Assembly (NCBI GenBank): GCA_019022495.1
Contig: JAFEKR010000021.1
Location: forward strand, 310,001-374,000
Length of the DNA stretch: 64,000 nt
Origin: Epichloe hybrida
Taxonomy: Eukaryota > Ascomycota > Sordariomycetes > Hypocreales > Clavicipitaceae
Reading direction: 5' to 3'
Made by a program: the position numbers and the translations under genes. Positions within the stretch are counted from its first letter, which is position 1, and each line of letters opens with the position of its first letter. Positions 21,281-32,758 of the stretch are shown here, in pieces. The notes beneath the pieces are model-generated. The model saw nothing but the letters and a program-made list of their open reading frames with translations. It had not been told where the DNA came from and did no database searches.

Positions 21281-21294
21281 CCGGGCTCATAACC

Positions 21295-21375
21295 TGTTGA
21301 AATCAAAAGAGTGGACCGATCCTTCTGAACCTAGGATTACAAAGCCTTATATATTTTTAACAATATATTTTAACA
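21295..21375 (-). repeat. LTR copy 3 (81 bp)
   Basis: Outer LTR at the 5' side of the element in its own orientation. Directly followed, on the minus strand, by the primer-binding site at 21281-21294. Abuts the second CCTCA target duplication at 21376-21380. Confidence 0.88.
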
Positions 21376-21380
21376 CCTCA

Positions 21381-22797
21381 CTCCCCACTCCCCTTCCCCC
21401 CCAGCTTATTCTCAGTGTTATTATTTAGGGCCAGTTACATACATACTCTGGAGCTCTGGAGGATGGTCACTGGGTCTCGGATGCCACGCAGCACACTTTG
21501 CCCGACCAGACCATGGCATCCATGGCATCCATGACATCCATGGCATATCGCGGGTGCGGGTGCGGGTGCGGGTGCAGGAGCACAAGAAAAAAAAACATGA
21601 TACTTACCAGAAACAGCAAGCTCGGGGAGCATGGCGCAAAGAAAAATGGAAGAAATAAAAATCAACCTGTTGCACTTGTTGGCGAGAATGGCCTGACTTT
21701 GGCGACCCCCTCCGCGATTCATTTTTGCGGTCCGCCCGCCCGCTGGAGGACCCACCAGGCACCAACACCAGGCACAAACACCAGGCACCACACCAGGCAC
21801 CACACCAGGCACCACACCAGGCACCACACCAGGCACCACCACACCGCGCACGCGCCACCGCGCACCACCAGCCCATGCATGCGCTGAATGCGGAACATCG
21901 TATGATCTGGGCAGGCTGCTGCGTCAAAACGGCCGCCATGGTGGGTCCCTATCCGGCGTCTGGCGAGCATCTGATTGGCGCCAATGTGCTGTCAGGCTGT
22001 CAGCCATCTCTGACGGCCTCCTTGTGCAGGGAGATGCGCCTGACAGACCCATTTCAATCTCATCCCGTATTATTACGTACTGTTGTAACCCGTACATACA
22101 TACATACATACATACGGATTCATGACGTGATGAAAATTACTCTCAGACCAACAACATGTCATATGGCTAAGCCTCTCTTCGTGCTGTACTACTCCGACTG
22201 CGCTGCCAATGCGCGCATTCGTATCGCAACCTGCGCACAGTGCTCAAGTGAAAACAGTCGTCTGGTCTCGAGGCGAAGCGCTGAGTCCGTATTATGTATA
22301 TGTATATAATTTCCCGGGAAGGCCCGCGGCAAAAAAAGGTCTGCCCAGCCATAGTAAGCCATATGGAGTAAGCCATATGGAGTAAATGTGGCACACAATC
22401 CCTAACCTAAACCCAAAGAATTAGGTTTCCAGACTAGTCCGCAGTTGTACAGATCCGTAGTTCCGACATTTTCTTCCGCCTCTCATAGGCCAACGGCCTC
22501 TGCCGCTTTTATTCTCCCACATGTCTTCTATTTCCAGAATGCTTCCATTTATACAAAAAAAAAAAGTCGCATCATGTTCAGACGAATTGACTTTGAGCCT
22601 CGAATAAAAGTGAACGGGGTGCGCTAGCCTAGTGTACCGCTTTGTTCTCTTCTATCCTCTTTGTCCTTGACTCGTCCGATTCTCCTTGCATTGGCCCTTT
22701 ATTCGTTATTTATTCGTTAGAAACGCTGTGGGGGTCCAACTTCTAGGCTCTAGTAATCTCGCGTCGCTAAAGAGGAATGAATGCGTGAGCGAATGCC
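21381..22797. other. Gene-poor stretch with minisatellites
   Basis: No gene supported. It holds a CCATGGCAT / GCGGGT tandem tract (21521-21577), the 13-bp CCAGGCACCACAC array (21754-21835), a CATA microsatellite (22094-22115) and short duplicated CCATATGGAGTAA words near 22360-22384. Confidence 0.5.
21754..21835. repeat. 13-bp CCAGGCACCACAC minisatellite
   Basis: Six or so adjacent copies of a CCAGGCACCACAC unit, with two variant units (CCAACA, ACAAACA) at the left edge. No spacers. Open frames across it encode only His/Gln/Ala or Trp/Cys/Val periodic peptides. Confidence 0.8.
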
Positions 22798-22986
22798 TCA
22801 TTTGGCAACATGAGGCCTCGGTAGCGTTTGCCGGCGCTGACAGTCACTACAGACCTCAGCAGGGCCATCAACCACCTCGTGTTTTGCAGCGGTTCCTTTG
22901 CAGTCCTTGAAAAGCCGGTCACACCTTTTGATCTGAAGATAGCTGATGTGCCCGCACGCCCATCTCCGGTCTACCTGAGTGCACAT
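22798..22986 (-). CDS. Candidate small Cys-rich protein (62 aa), unknown function
   Basis: A single-exon frame from ATG at 22986 to TGA. The 62-aa product has six Cys at positions 2, 11, 22, 29, 46 and 49 plus His13, arranged as MC..., CGH, RC, C, CSDC. A starting MC, a CGH and a late CxxC are shared by many short uncharacterised hypocrealean proteins, which suggests a small zinc-binding fold. No signal peptide is present, so it is probably not a secreted effector. The context is a gene-poor stretch with no partner gene. The frame is short enough to be chance; the ordered Cys pattern is the only support. Confidence 0.4.
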   Translation of the reverse strand: MCTQVDRRWACGHISYLQIKRCDRLFKDCKGTAAKHEVVDGPAEVCSDCQRRQTLPRPHVAK

Positions 22987-24567
22987 TCTTGTGCTGTCGG
23001 CAGAGATCCTTGGTCGTAGCCCCGAAAGGCGCCGGGTGTGATTGGGCGACTGGAAGAGGCCTCGTCTCGTTGTTTGGATGTCATACAACTTGTCGCACGC
23101 GAGGTTATGTTTTTATTGGCAGGAAGGCGGGCAGGAAGCGGGCGGGCGGACAGTTCGGTCTCACTCTCCTGATCTTTTGTAGAATGATGCAAAGAATGGA
23201 AAGAAGAGCAGATGAAGATTTACTATCTAGATAGGGAATCCATCAGAGGGAAAGCTATATAAGCTTCAAATCTATGAACAAAGACCTACAATACAACAGA
23301 AGGTCTATCAAACAAGTGAATCAAGGCCTTCAAACGAAGCCGACCGATGATGAACCGCGATAACAAGTGAAATGCATGAATCTGCATCAACAAACGAACA
23401 GGGACGAAGAGAGCGATGCCTCAGATGCGAGGCTGCGACATGTTAAATATCTGGCTCAATTCCATGTGGCTCAAAAATGAGGCCTATCAATGTAAATCAT
23501 CCAAAATGTCTCCCTTCACAAAGTCCTTTGTGTCCCGCAGCTAGGCCAAACAGCCAAAATCGGAGTGCGCACCCCTAATGTAGGTACGATCAAATGAGCA
23601 TATATATATACTCACCATCTTTCCACGATGGCCTCTTACCTGGATCAGTTTCAAAGGGCGCGGCCGTAGTGTAGAGTGTTATTTTGTTATTCTCTCCACG
23701 TCCGCTGTCTGACAATAGTCGGGATCAAGGACCGCAAACGCAGATCGAAACGCTCTTCTCCTGACGAGAGACGCGAGAATGGAAGCCATGAAGAGTCACT
23801 GTTTACAGCCAGAAGGAGTAGGCGCTGGTTGGTGTTCCACCTGACGCAGGTCATCGCGATCTCTCTCTTGACAATGAAGCTGCCAGACCTGATGAAGGCC
23901 AACTTTTGTGACCCCAAGACACGTAATGCGTGAGCCATATCAGTTCTCTCATGCATTCATGACCAATCTCGGAGCAGAAATAATAAAGCCTGAATTGGGA
24001 TACGTACAGAGCCGCGACTCGTTTCCTCTCATTGATCTGCGTCAGTGGGTGCGTTTTTCTTTTTGTTCCCAAACAGCTTTGTCCACTATTATAACATGCC
24101 GCATTTGTTCTGCGGTGTTCTGCGCCTTGCCCCCCCCCCCCCCCTAGTCGGAGAGGGATTTTTTTTTCTTGTACCGAATAATCGAATAATAATCGAATAA
24201 CCCTGCAGATAGCAGGATGGCTCTACTTCTTTGCTCCATATCTGGTGAAATGAGACTTACCGTTCTGTCAGGAGGCCTCTTTGCTATTGAAGCTTCAGAT
24301 TCATTCTTGTGCGTCTTGTCTTGCGTGCGCTCGAAAATAGCCAACAATGTCTGGAGCGGCCGTTCGGCAGCTGGCAGCTGGCACCGACCAACTGACCAGT
24401 GTCGCACCTTCCCTCTCCGAGTTTCCTCGCCGAAACGCATTCATTAAGCATTATGAAATTTGCTTTCCGCCGCAACCCACACATCATCGGAATGCTGGCA
24501 TCACGCGGCAAACCCAGCAATGAATGATAGAGCTTGGACAGGACCATGAAAGCAAGCAGCAGCAGCT
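22987..24567. other. Gene-poor stretch upstream of KAR5
   Basis: No gene supported. A/T-rich patches (23210-23420; 24140-24210) and a C-run at 24130-24144 are the only structure. Possible decayed repeat sequence, but no terminal repeats could be recognised. Confidence 0.45.
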
Positions 24568-26439
24568 ATGTCGATATTCAAGCGTTTCATCATGGGAAGT
24601 CGCATCATCATGCTCACCACCCTGGTTCTCCTGTTGATCTCTCCCATAGAGTGTTTGGGGTGGCGAAATACAAGACAGCGTAAGTCAATTCTAGCATATC
24701 CAACGGCTGGCAGCTTCGACATTGACAAATTATCACCACAACAGGCAAATCTCTAGAGGAGCAGTTCTTCGTCTCTCCAGCGTCTCTCATAAACAGCCAC
24801 GCAACCTCGGACGCTTATGCTACTGCGCTCATTGAGCTCCAGGAGCTCGAGTCAGAGCCACTTTGCCACAGAATTGCGGCTCGGCTGTTGGTCGGCAACT
24901 GCCAGCTCCTCGATGGACAGAATGAAGCCACAGTGTTGACTGATACAGGAAGAGCTGCCAGAGACTTTGTGGACTTCTTTGCTGCTAGCTTAGCAATTTG
25001 CGATCTGGAAAGGGCGAGTTTTGATATCCCAACTCCGTGTCACAAGTTTCGTGAGACTGTGCTTGCGAGCCTCCCTGCACCTTCGAGGCCGCAGCTCCAT
25101 GTGGCGACAGCTGAAATTGACAAATGCCTCGAGGGCTTGGCGAGATCGGACTCGGCCTGGAACACTTGGGTAAGCTATAGGCATAAGGCGCTGAGATTTT
25201 GTGAAGCAGCTCGAGCAGAGAATGAAAAAGGTAAGTTGGACTCGAAAGCTCGCAATCTTCATCTACTCACGCATGCAAAGATCAGCACATCCTCTTGCAT
25301 CAGAAACTCGCCATCGTCTTAAAAAGACTTACCGGCCAAGCTGAGAACGAGACCCAAGAACATGTCAAAAACCTCGAACACGTTTTTCGAAAGTCCCATG
25401 AGAATGCAGAAGCTATGGCGGCACACGTGGAGAAATTCGAATCAATGACTTTGCGGCTGAACAAAATCATTGGCAGTGCTCTTTCAGATAGTGTTCAGGT
25501 ACCTACGCCTCCCCCATGTATTCCACTGCACTGGAGAATCATTGACATTTGCGAATAGACTCAGGCAGCTGTACATAGTGGCATGGAAGGTGCAAAGTCC
25601 CTGGAGCAGTTCATGGAAGCTGTTCTATCAAGATTGAAGCTGAGAGAAGACCAGGCGTCTCAGGGTTTTGAATTAGCGTTAAGGACTGCTACTGAGGTGG
25701 CTACGCACGACGTGGCTGAGATAGCAGAGATATTGAAAGCCATATCTGTAACAACAAGGTCCTTGCAAGCACAATTAGTAAGTTTGCCTGGTATCATCGA
25801 CTGAATCTGCTAATACGTACAAGGGCAAATCGGAAGATCGGGTCTCGTCGGTTGTGCGTCAGCAAGAAGCGATGCAGAAGGTAGGGTTTGCTTCTTGGTC
25901 GAAGCTCCGTCTGTGAGCGTTGCTAACGGTTCCATAGACAATGGAGAACCTACAAGAGTTTGCCGATGTTGTCTTGGATAAACAGACCCTTCAAAACAAA
26001 ATCCTTGAATCGACGCATAACCAGACTTTGACCCTTTTGTCCTCGCTTGAATTTGCTACAGTGTCTATTGGTGCTCTGCAGAAACCTCTAGTCAAGCTCA
26101 GCACGGCAATCTGGTGGCCCTACATAATCTGCCCTGTTGCAAGTTTAACACTTGGATCGTATGGGCTACAGCCTTCCTTAGTCAGGAATTTACTTTTACT
26201 TGGAGCTGGTAAGAAAGAAGAATTACGAGAGATGATCTTGGACTAACCACTTTTCAGGAGAGTTTGCCGGATTCCTAGTCTCATTTGCGAGCACATACAA
26301 GAGCCATGAGGCAGTGAATCTATTCTCCCTGGGTTTTATTCCTTCGAAGATCTGGCATTTAGACCATATCATGACTGACGACAACAATATGACGACTTAT
26401 TCCAATACTGGGTCTACAGGCAGCGACGTTGAAATTTAA
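24568..26439 (+). CDS. KAR5: Nuclear fusion (karyogamy) protein Kar5 / Tht1 family
   Basis: Membrane protein of the endoplasmic reticulum and nuclear envelope needed for nuclear-envelope fusion in karyogamy. Seven exons are proposed: 24568-24679, 24745-25230, 25281-25498, 25559-25777, 25824-25880, 25938-26208 and 26258-26439, all frame-consistent, 514 aa. A signal peptide ([17 protein letters not shown]) opens the protein. The lumenal domain includes the family segment with [23 protein letters not shown] and a conserved [13 protein letters not shown]. Long coiled-coil helices fill residues about 200-400. Two or three hydrophobic segments near the C-terminus ([19 protein letters not shown] and EFAGFLVSF) anchor it. 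The start of exon 4 has an alternative acceptor 6 nt downstream. An ATG at 24592 could also serve as start. Confidence 0.85.
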
Positions 26440-27614
26440 GAAATGATCTATCGGGAAAGCGTTTACGTCAAGACGCTAATCATGACTGGGCGAACGGAAC
26501 TTCGTTCATGCAAAGCGGAAAATGGTGGGCAAAGTTGGCGTCAAATGTTTGCATTTTATCAAGGCGATGAACCGAGCCATATTGGTATTTTTTTTTGGGG
26601 GGGGGGGCAAATGGGATATTTCGGGTCTAAAGGCGAACAAGCGCTTGCGCCATGAAGGGGATGAATCACGCAATGGGATACGGGTAGTTTGCTTTTGAGA
26701 ATATTCTTAAATCGGAACTCGAATGCAAAAGGCAGAAAACCGACTTGTGTCTCGAATAATGTCTCAACGCGCCTCCCTCTGTACAAGTACGTCGGGCCCA
26801 CATCCATGACGATTTAAGATGGGCGAGTTCGGAGTGACACACTAAAACCGAGTTCCATGCAACCCGAGGTCGGATGGCTCTTTTCCCTGGACCAACGTGA
26901 CGACAAATACAAATACACGACGTCCAACAATTCAGGCAAAATAAAAGACAATGACGACCAAAGTAAACGTTGCCGCTATGTATACAGATGTACCGGGAGG
27001 TTCGTAAATAATGCTGCCCATCTGGTCTGTGTTGTAACTTGTAACACATGGACAGCCAGCGACAACTTCAACCAATCAACTGAACAACGGCACACATGTT
27101 GGAATATACCACCTCGCGGGCTGGTCGCCCTCGCGCGCGGCCTCGCCAACTTGGCGTGGCGTGGCGTGGCGTACTTGCCCTCCTGGGGCGGGCGGTACCA
27201 GAAGAGGAGAGGAAAAAACCTGTGGCACCCGAGAGGCCGGCCTCACCGGGCCTTGGCTCCTGGATAACTGAAACGGCCCGTGGTCGAGTTATACATGTTC
27301 GTGCCATGACATGACAGAATATCACCACCGTGTACTGCGAGTATGTGCATTTGGGAACTGGTATACTTACACTTTGCTTGCAATTGCTGTGTCTATCTTT
27401 GCTGCATACAATAAAAAATATTAAACAAGGACGTGCCAAGAACACCAATCATCATCATTTTCCATCATCATCATATTATAATAAGCCATCGTCAACCGCA
27501 GTCCCACGTTATACATATTACCCGTCGTCGTAAGAAGGACAGACATCGCGTCATCACAAATGGTATCTCATACAGAAAGGGAGGGGGAAGCAAGAGAAAA
27601 TTGCCCCATACGGT
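26440..27614. other. Convergent intergenic, KAR5 / RAP1
   Basis: No supportable gene. Contains a T/G homopolymer junction (26587-26607), a GTGGC repeat (27157-27172), and a CATCATCATT-type tract (27450-27475). The right part should be the RAP1 3' UTR. Confidence 0.5.
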
Positions 27615-29643
27615 TTACCTCTTTCTCGCTTGCGAAGCAAAAAATCGCCGGCGCAGGTCAACCTCTTCCATGGTGTGTTTGTTTACAAGTCCGTCAAGTT
27701 CCCTCTTTGCCTTGTTCCGCTCCCGTGTTTCGGCTTTCTCCCACTTTGCGTAAATGGAATCAACATAGCGCAGGCTTTTGTCGTCTCGGTCGGTCCATAA
27801 ACCTTCGATATTCGAAGGAACCTCTCCTTTCTCTTTGAGCAGCTCCATTAAATGGCAGGCCGGCCAACCTGGCCGCATCGAAGCGCGCGTAAGCGACTCC
27901 ATCACGATGGGTCGCGAATAACCCAAACCCTCGTAATGTTCAATCCATTCTCGTAGGCTTTGACTTTGGCCTTCTTCATCCGGCTCCGCTCGGATCGATC
28001 TCGGTGGCTGCGGAGCTCTCGTTTCTGCCTCCTGTACAGAAACGCGCCGACTGCTCGGATGAAATGAGGCTGGTAGAGACCGCTTTACGGCTCTGCTGGT
28101 CGTCGTCGATTTAGCAGCAGCTTTCTGTACAAGCTTCGAGGTATCAAATTCCTCTTGTTCACCAATTGTGCGGCAATGCTCTAATCTGAGGGGTATTGGG
28201 CTAACAGTACGCGCCTCGGAATGCACTTGTTGCGACGGAGTTGCGTCGGAATTGCTCTGCGTAGCCGAGATTCTTAGCCTCTCTTCCGGCGTAGATGGAA
28301 TCTCCGCGGCGGGATTCGGCCGCATTCGCTTCGCCGAATTCTCAACCATGGATGAAGGCTGATGGTCGAAAGACCCTTTTCGCTTTGAATATCCGACGGG
28401 AGGAGACGATGAGATGACGCTCGGTGGCGAGCGCTCGTCGGTCTGAGACTCGACCTCTTGTTCCTCGTCGTCATCGGAATTGAAGCTGGATATTGTATCA
28501 AAGAAGTCTGCCAGGTTATCTTGAAAGCAACTTTGCAACTCAACAAGCACTTTTTTGTCTTGCACGCAATCGTAATCCAGGTCTTTGGCAACTTTCATCC
28601 AGTCCACTTCGCCGGGCGGCACATTTTGCGAGGCAACGGCTTGGCTGAGATCCCACAAGTCAAGACTTCTCCCTCCAACGTCCGGCTCGAGGTTCAACTT
28701 GGCTTCGCTCACTTCCACAAATATCAACAGGTCGTTGTGAAAGCGATCCCTCGCATTAACCTGAGTCTCTATTCCCACTTCTTCGCTTTGGATTGGAGAA
28801 GAAGGGGGCGATCTGGACTGTCGCTCTTTTCGCGTGGCAGATACAATCGGGGCTTCTTTCGCTATACGAGCAGAGACGGGCGCCATGCGTCGGGGGCTTC
28901 GAGGCTGTGCGATGGCTGGAGAAGCTTGAGGTGTCGTTGACGCGGAGGAATGTTGGACAGCTAGGTCGGCAGCTGACATGGCAAGTTTCTCCAGTTCGTG
29001 TATCGGGCGGTGAGCCAGAGTCTGGGTGAATCTACTTCTCCAAGACTGCCAGGTATGAGAGGTGTGCTAATACAGATCAGTACGACGGCTCATCATATGC
29101 AACGATCTTTCTCAAGGTAGTGTAGTGCTTACAGTTTCAGCAAACTTCTGATACATCGTGTTTCCACTACAATGTTTGCTTTGACCTGCAGTTTGAGACA
29201 AAACCCAATTGGCAAGAGCAGCATCTTCAGCATGTGTAAACGCCGATCTCGTTAGTTTTTTGGGAGCGCTGATGGCCGCGTTGGAAGATGGCGCGATGCG
29301 ATAACGATCCGTCAGTTGCACGTTGCCGTTGCAGACCGATTCCGTGATGTACTTCCACGAAATGGAATCCGGGGGCGAGTCTTTCCTTGCGTGATCTGCA
29401 ATCAGCATTTGCGCATCCTTTTCTAGAGGCACAACTACGCCCCCGTTGTTCTGTAATCAGGTTAGCATCGAGACTGAGGAACATCTGAGATTAAGTGCAC
29501 CAGGGACTTGCCTTGATCAGTTCAAGTATGTAATTCCTCGCGGGTACTTTATGGGAAACCCAGAAAACCATGTCCTTAAAAATGATTCCTCGGGTCCCTC
29601 CGTTCGCGCTCTGGACGCCGTCGTATGTGACGCCGCCCGCCAT
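27615..29643 (-). CDS. RAP1: Telomere-associated protein Rap1 (BRCT-Myb-RCT)
   Basis: Telomere protein that joins the shelterin-like complex and limits telomere length and fusion. Exons 29643-29512, 29450-29133 and 29066-27615 give 633 aa. A BRCT domain runs from IIFKDMVFWVSHKVPARNY to about residue 95, continuing across intron 1 as NNGGVVVPLEKDAQ. A Myb-like domain starts RSAFTHAEDAALANWVLSQ (112) and continues across intron 2 as SHTWQSWRSRF. The C-terminal RCT domain spans about 521-590 (LREWIEHYEGLGYSRP, GLWTDRDDKSLRYVD). Intron 1 begins with GC (AAG|GCAAGT ... TTACAG), a GC-AG intron supported by the continuous BRCT sequence. A basic, coiled tail ends the protein. The ATG at 29643 is the first in frame. 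Confidence 0.92.
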
Positions 29644-30075
29644 GTTCGACGAGGTTGCTGTTATCACCCAAGTGGTTTAGTGGGAGGCACATTTGGTCTT
29701 TCAACGGCCATCCATGCCGAAGTTTTTGACGAAATCGTCTTGCTGAACCCCAAGAGACTCACCTGCCTGGCTTGTTCTCATGGGCAACAAACGGCAACCG
29801 GGAAATGTGGTTATCTGGACGCGTGACGGAAGTCGCGCAATCACGTGTTGTGGTTTTGCCACGGACGGCGTCTGGCTCATCAATAAGCGGAGCCAGTGGC
29901 ACCGGTGGGCTGATGGGATGGCCCTGCCCTGTTGGACAAGAAGGTCACTCACTCCTCATCAGCGACAAGCAAAGCAGGCAGGCGCGAGGCACGGTCACTT
30001 TGGCCCGTGATCCCCTGCTCGCGAAGTCGGAGCCGAGTTGAAAAGCCCCCCTCGTCTGGTCGACAGTGTTTTGCC
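29644..30075. other. Divergent promoter, RAP1 / SWF1
   Basis: 432 bp between two head-to-head starts, so it must carry both promoters. No repeats. Open frames are short and unsupported. Confidence 0.55.
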
Positions 30076-31419
30076 ATGATCTCCCTCGTTTCGCTCAGGT
30101 GGCCGATAGCCGTGGTTCTCTCTGTGAGCTTCGCCGTCTTTGTCACCTTCTTCGGAAGATTACCAGCCCTCAGGTGTGTAATTCACTCTCGAACCCCCCA
30201 AGTCCAGTAGAATCCCGCGCTGATTGCGCGCAACCTCATACAAGACGGACGCCTATCGGGTTTCTACACCGTGTACTATGGATTCATATCCCGAATGTCC
30301 TGCTGTCAATCGACAACAGGCTCACCTCTGGGAGGATTTCGTCGTCCCTTTCCAGATTCGGGCATTTCTTAATGCATGACCGTCATCCTTTCATCGTCGT
30401 AAGTCTGTCCCAAATTAATCTACGAGTGGCGACTTCCCCAACGTGTACGATGCCAACTATTCCAGATCTTCTTCATCATCCTCATGGCCGGCGGCGAGTA
30501 CTTGTATCTCCCTGCCATCTGGCACCGCCTGACCCTGTTCACCAAGTCAACCGTCGTGCTCGCCGTACTCGTGCCCTACGTCTTCTTGTATCTTTCTTGC
30601 ACCGCTGACCCCGGCTACATTACTCCGAACAATCACGCCTACCACATGTCTTTGTACCCGTATGACCATGCGCTGTTCCATCCGGGGGCTGATTGCAAGA
30701 CGTGTGGATTCCTCAAACCACCTCGCTCCAAGCACTGTAGCGTGTGCAAGCGATGTATAGCCAAGTCAGATCATCACTGCGTCTTCATCAACTCCTGCGT
30801 GGGGTATGGAAACCAGCATTGGTTCATTCTGCTTCTCGCATCCACGGCGGTTTTGTGCACATACGGGGGTCTCCTGGGCGCTTCTCTGCTATCGTCGTCC
30901 ATCAAGGAACATTTCATCGAGTGGTCGCCGTGGCATCCTCGAAGACACGGTTTGGGCACGTACGTCGTCATGTGGGGCTGGGGTGTTCAGACCAACATCG
31001 GTCTGGGTGCCACGGCTCTCCTCGCAGGGATGACCTCGCCTTTGGTTTGGGGTCTCTTGATTTACACATTGTACCTTGTATACTGTGGCACCACTACGAA
31101 TGAGTCGTTCAAGTGGTCCGTCTACGAGGATGACATGGGCGACGGCTTCGCTTTCCGTCGCAAGCTATCTTCGAAACGAGCCAGGGATCTCGCCCGCGAA
31201 CCTCTCTGCCCTAGATGGCCAGTTCAGCCGGAGATGGCACTCGCGGCCACAGACGACGGCAAGCCTCCGCCCGCTAGCATGCAGCTGGCGGGTGAAGGGG
31301 AGTGGGAGCGGGTATGGAAGCTGAAAGATGTTGAAAATCTCTACGACTTGGGCCTGTGGAACAATCTGGGAGATATTTTCGTGGCCGATTATAGATTTGG
31401 TGCAGCTAGCTTCCGATAG
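30076..31419 (+). CDS. SWF1: DHHC palmitoyltransferase Swf1
   Basis: Protein S-acyltransferase of the endoplasmic reticulum; in yeast Swf1 palmitoylates cysteines next to transmembrane segments, notably of SNAREs. Exons 30076-30173, 30245-30398 and 30466-31419 (GTGTGT...CAAG; GTAAGT...CCAG) give 401 aa. Transmembrane helix 1 is near residues 8-28, with others near 85-130, 200-220 and 240-270. The Cys-rich zinc domain spans 161-203 (CKTCGFLKPPRSKHC, CKRC) with catalytic DHHC at 186-189. After splicing, GRLPALRRTPIGFLHRVLWIHIPN reproduces the Swf1 family N-terminus, which is why this start is preferred over the ATG at 30484. The cytosolic tail is about 120 residues. Confidence 0.92.
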
Positions 31420-31650
31420 TCACAACCGCCACCGTGGCAGAGACGCCTGAGCCCCATACGCCGTCACCCCCTTTCTAGAGCGTATCGATCATGTACATGT
31501 GTGTATAATTGTATATAATTGTGTTTCTATTTTTTTTCCATCTTTTTACTCGCTTTGCATCTTCATTTCACAAAATAGTGCCGAACCTTTTGAAGACTAC
31601 ATGTTAGCATATGATGACGAGCCGCGGAAATATTCTGCAACAAGGGTTGC

Positions 31651-32758
31651 TCACCCAAAAGTTTGCTTGATGCACTTGACGTAGTATTCTAGCCAGTTCC
31701 TCTTGGTGACTTCTTCTTGGCCAGCAGGCACGCCCTCCCAGGTGACGCGCATGACTGTGACGTGATCAACATCATTCTGGTCAAATTCGATTTGGAGCTT
31801 GGAGAAGTGGCCGGCTGGCCACTGGCTCAGGCGCCAGCTTTGCACAACCTTCTTTCCGGGCTCGAGCTCGAGGTATTCGCCCGAGACATTTCCACCAAAA
31901 AGCTCAAATTTGCCTCCGCTCTTGGCTCCCTCGAATACCTTGGGGGGTGACCGAGTGAATGCCGCCAAGCGTTGAGGGTCCACAAATGTTTGATACAACT
32001 CGTCCGCGGTGGTTCGGAATTCTTCATTGTCCGTCACCGTCACCGTGTTAACAATACCGGATGTACTGGTCGGCGTAGACTTGGCTTCTGTCTGCTTTGG
32101 GGTAGAGCCCTGAGGGTGCAGCTTGGGAGTCGAGAAACCACTCGATGGGTTGGAGCCAGCAGCGTGCTGGATGTCTTTGCCATGTGCTTCAATGAGAGCA
32201 GGTGCAAGCTTTCGGAACTCCATTCGCAGCTGGGGGACAAGCTTGGAGCGAACAAGGTTCTTGACCGGCTGCTTCTCCTTGGATTCGGAGAAGATATCCA
32301 CATCAAACTAGCAACAGGATAAGTTCTCTGCACGATGGAAAGAAAGGGCAACGCTCTGGAACATTACAGCGAGGGCGAATAGAGACGTACCACGTATTCG
32401 TCCTCCTCGGTATCATGTGCAATCTCCGGGACGGTAACGGTGCCGGATACTTCATCCGCATCTGGAGCAGATCCTACGACAAGAGTAAGCCAAAGGTAAA
32501 CTTTGGTACATGCTACGATTTCACGCCTCCCTTACCGGTGTATTCCAAGACGAGTTTCACGTCGAAAATGGTGATGACCTTGCCCTTCCTTTGGCTGACA
32601 TCGACGTCACCGTCCATACTCTGGACCTTGCTGATCTTGACTTCTACATCGCCATCCTTGGCCTCAACTTTCTTCAGGTTATCCTCGAACCATTGTCTGG
32701 CCCATTGGGAGGCATCCTTGTTCACCCAATGCCAGTTGTTGGGGTTGTGCAGAACCAT
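31651..32758 (-). CDS. AHA1: Hsp90 co-chaperone Aha1
   Basis: Binds the Hsp90 middle domain and stimulates its ATPase, speeding client maturation; cytosolic. Exons 32758-32536, 32473-32391 and 32307-31651 (GTAAGG...GTAG; GTACGT...CTAG) give 320 aa. The N-terminal domain starts with NPNNWHWVNKD, the hallmark of the family, and contains KGKVITIFDVKLVLEY. A Ser/Thr/Pro-rich linker of about 40 residues follows. The C-terminal AHSA1 domain has EFRTTADELYQTFVDPQRLAAFTR and ends WLEYYVKCIKQTFG. An ATG opening directly into MVLHNPNNW fixes the start; the frame continues upstream into a non-conserved leader. Confidence 0.95.

Larger units (their letters stand above)
20763..21375 (-). mobile_element. 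TRIM-type non-coding LTR retroelement, tandem LTR-int-LTR-int-LTR
   Basis: Three direct LTR copies (81, 67, 81 bp) alternate with two internal regions of 185 and 199 bp. On the minus strand each LTR runs TGTTAAAA...TTTCAACA and contains a TATATAAGG TATA-like box. Directly after an LTR comes GGTTATGAGCCCGG, complementary to the anticodon-stem region of a fungal initiator tRNA-Met, as in copia elements that prime with a half tRNA. Directly before an LTR comes the purine tract CCAGGGGGAG. The whole is flanked by a perfect 5-bp duplication CCTCA (20758-20762 and 21376-21380), showing it inserted as one unit by integrase. There is no room for gag or pol, so it is non-autonomous. Both repeat periods are 266 bp. 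Confidence 0.88.

Noticed and set aside
23210..23420. Possible gypsy-type LTR remnant
   Set aside because: A/T-rich with a TATATAA word, but no second copy, terminal TG..CA or primer site could be seen.
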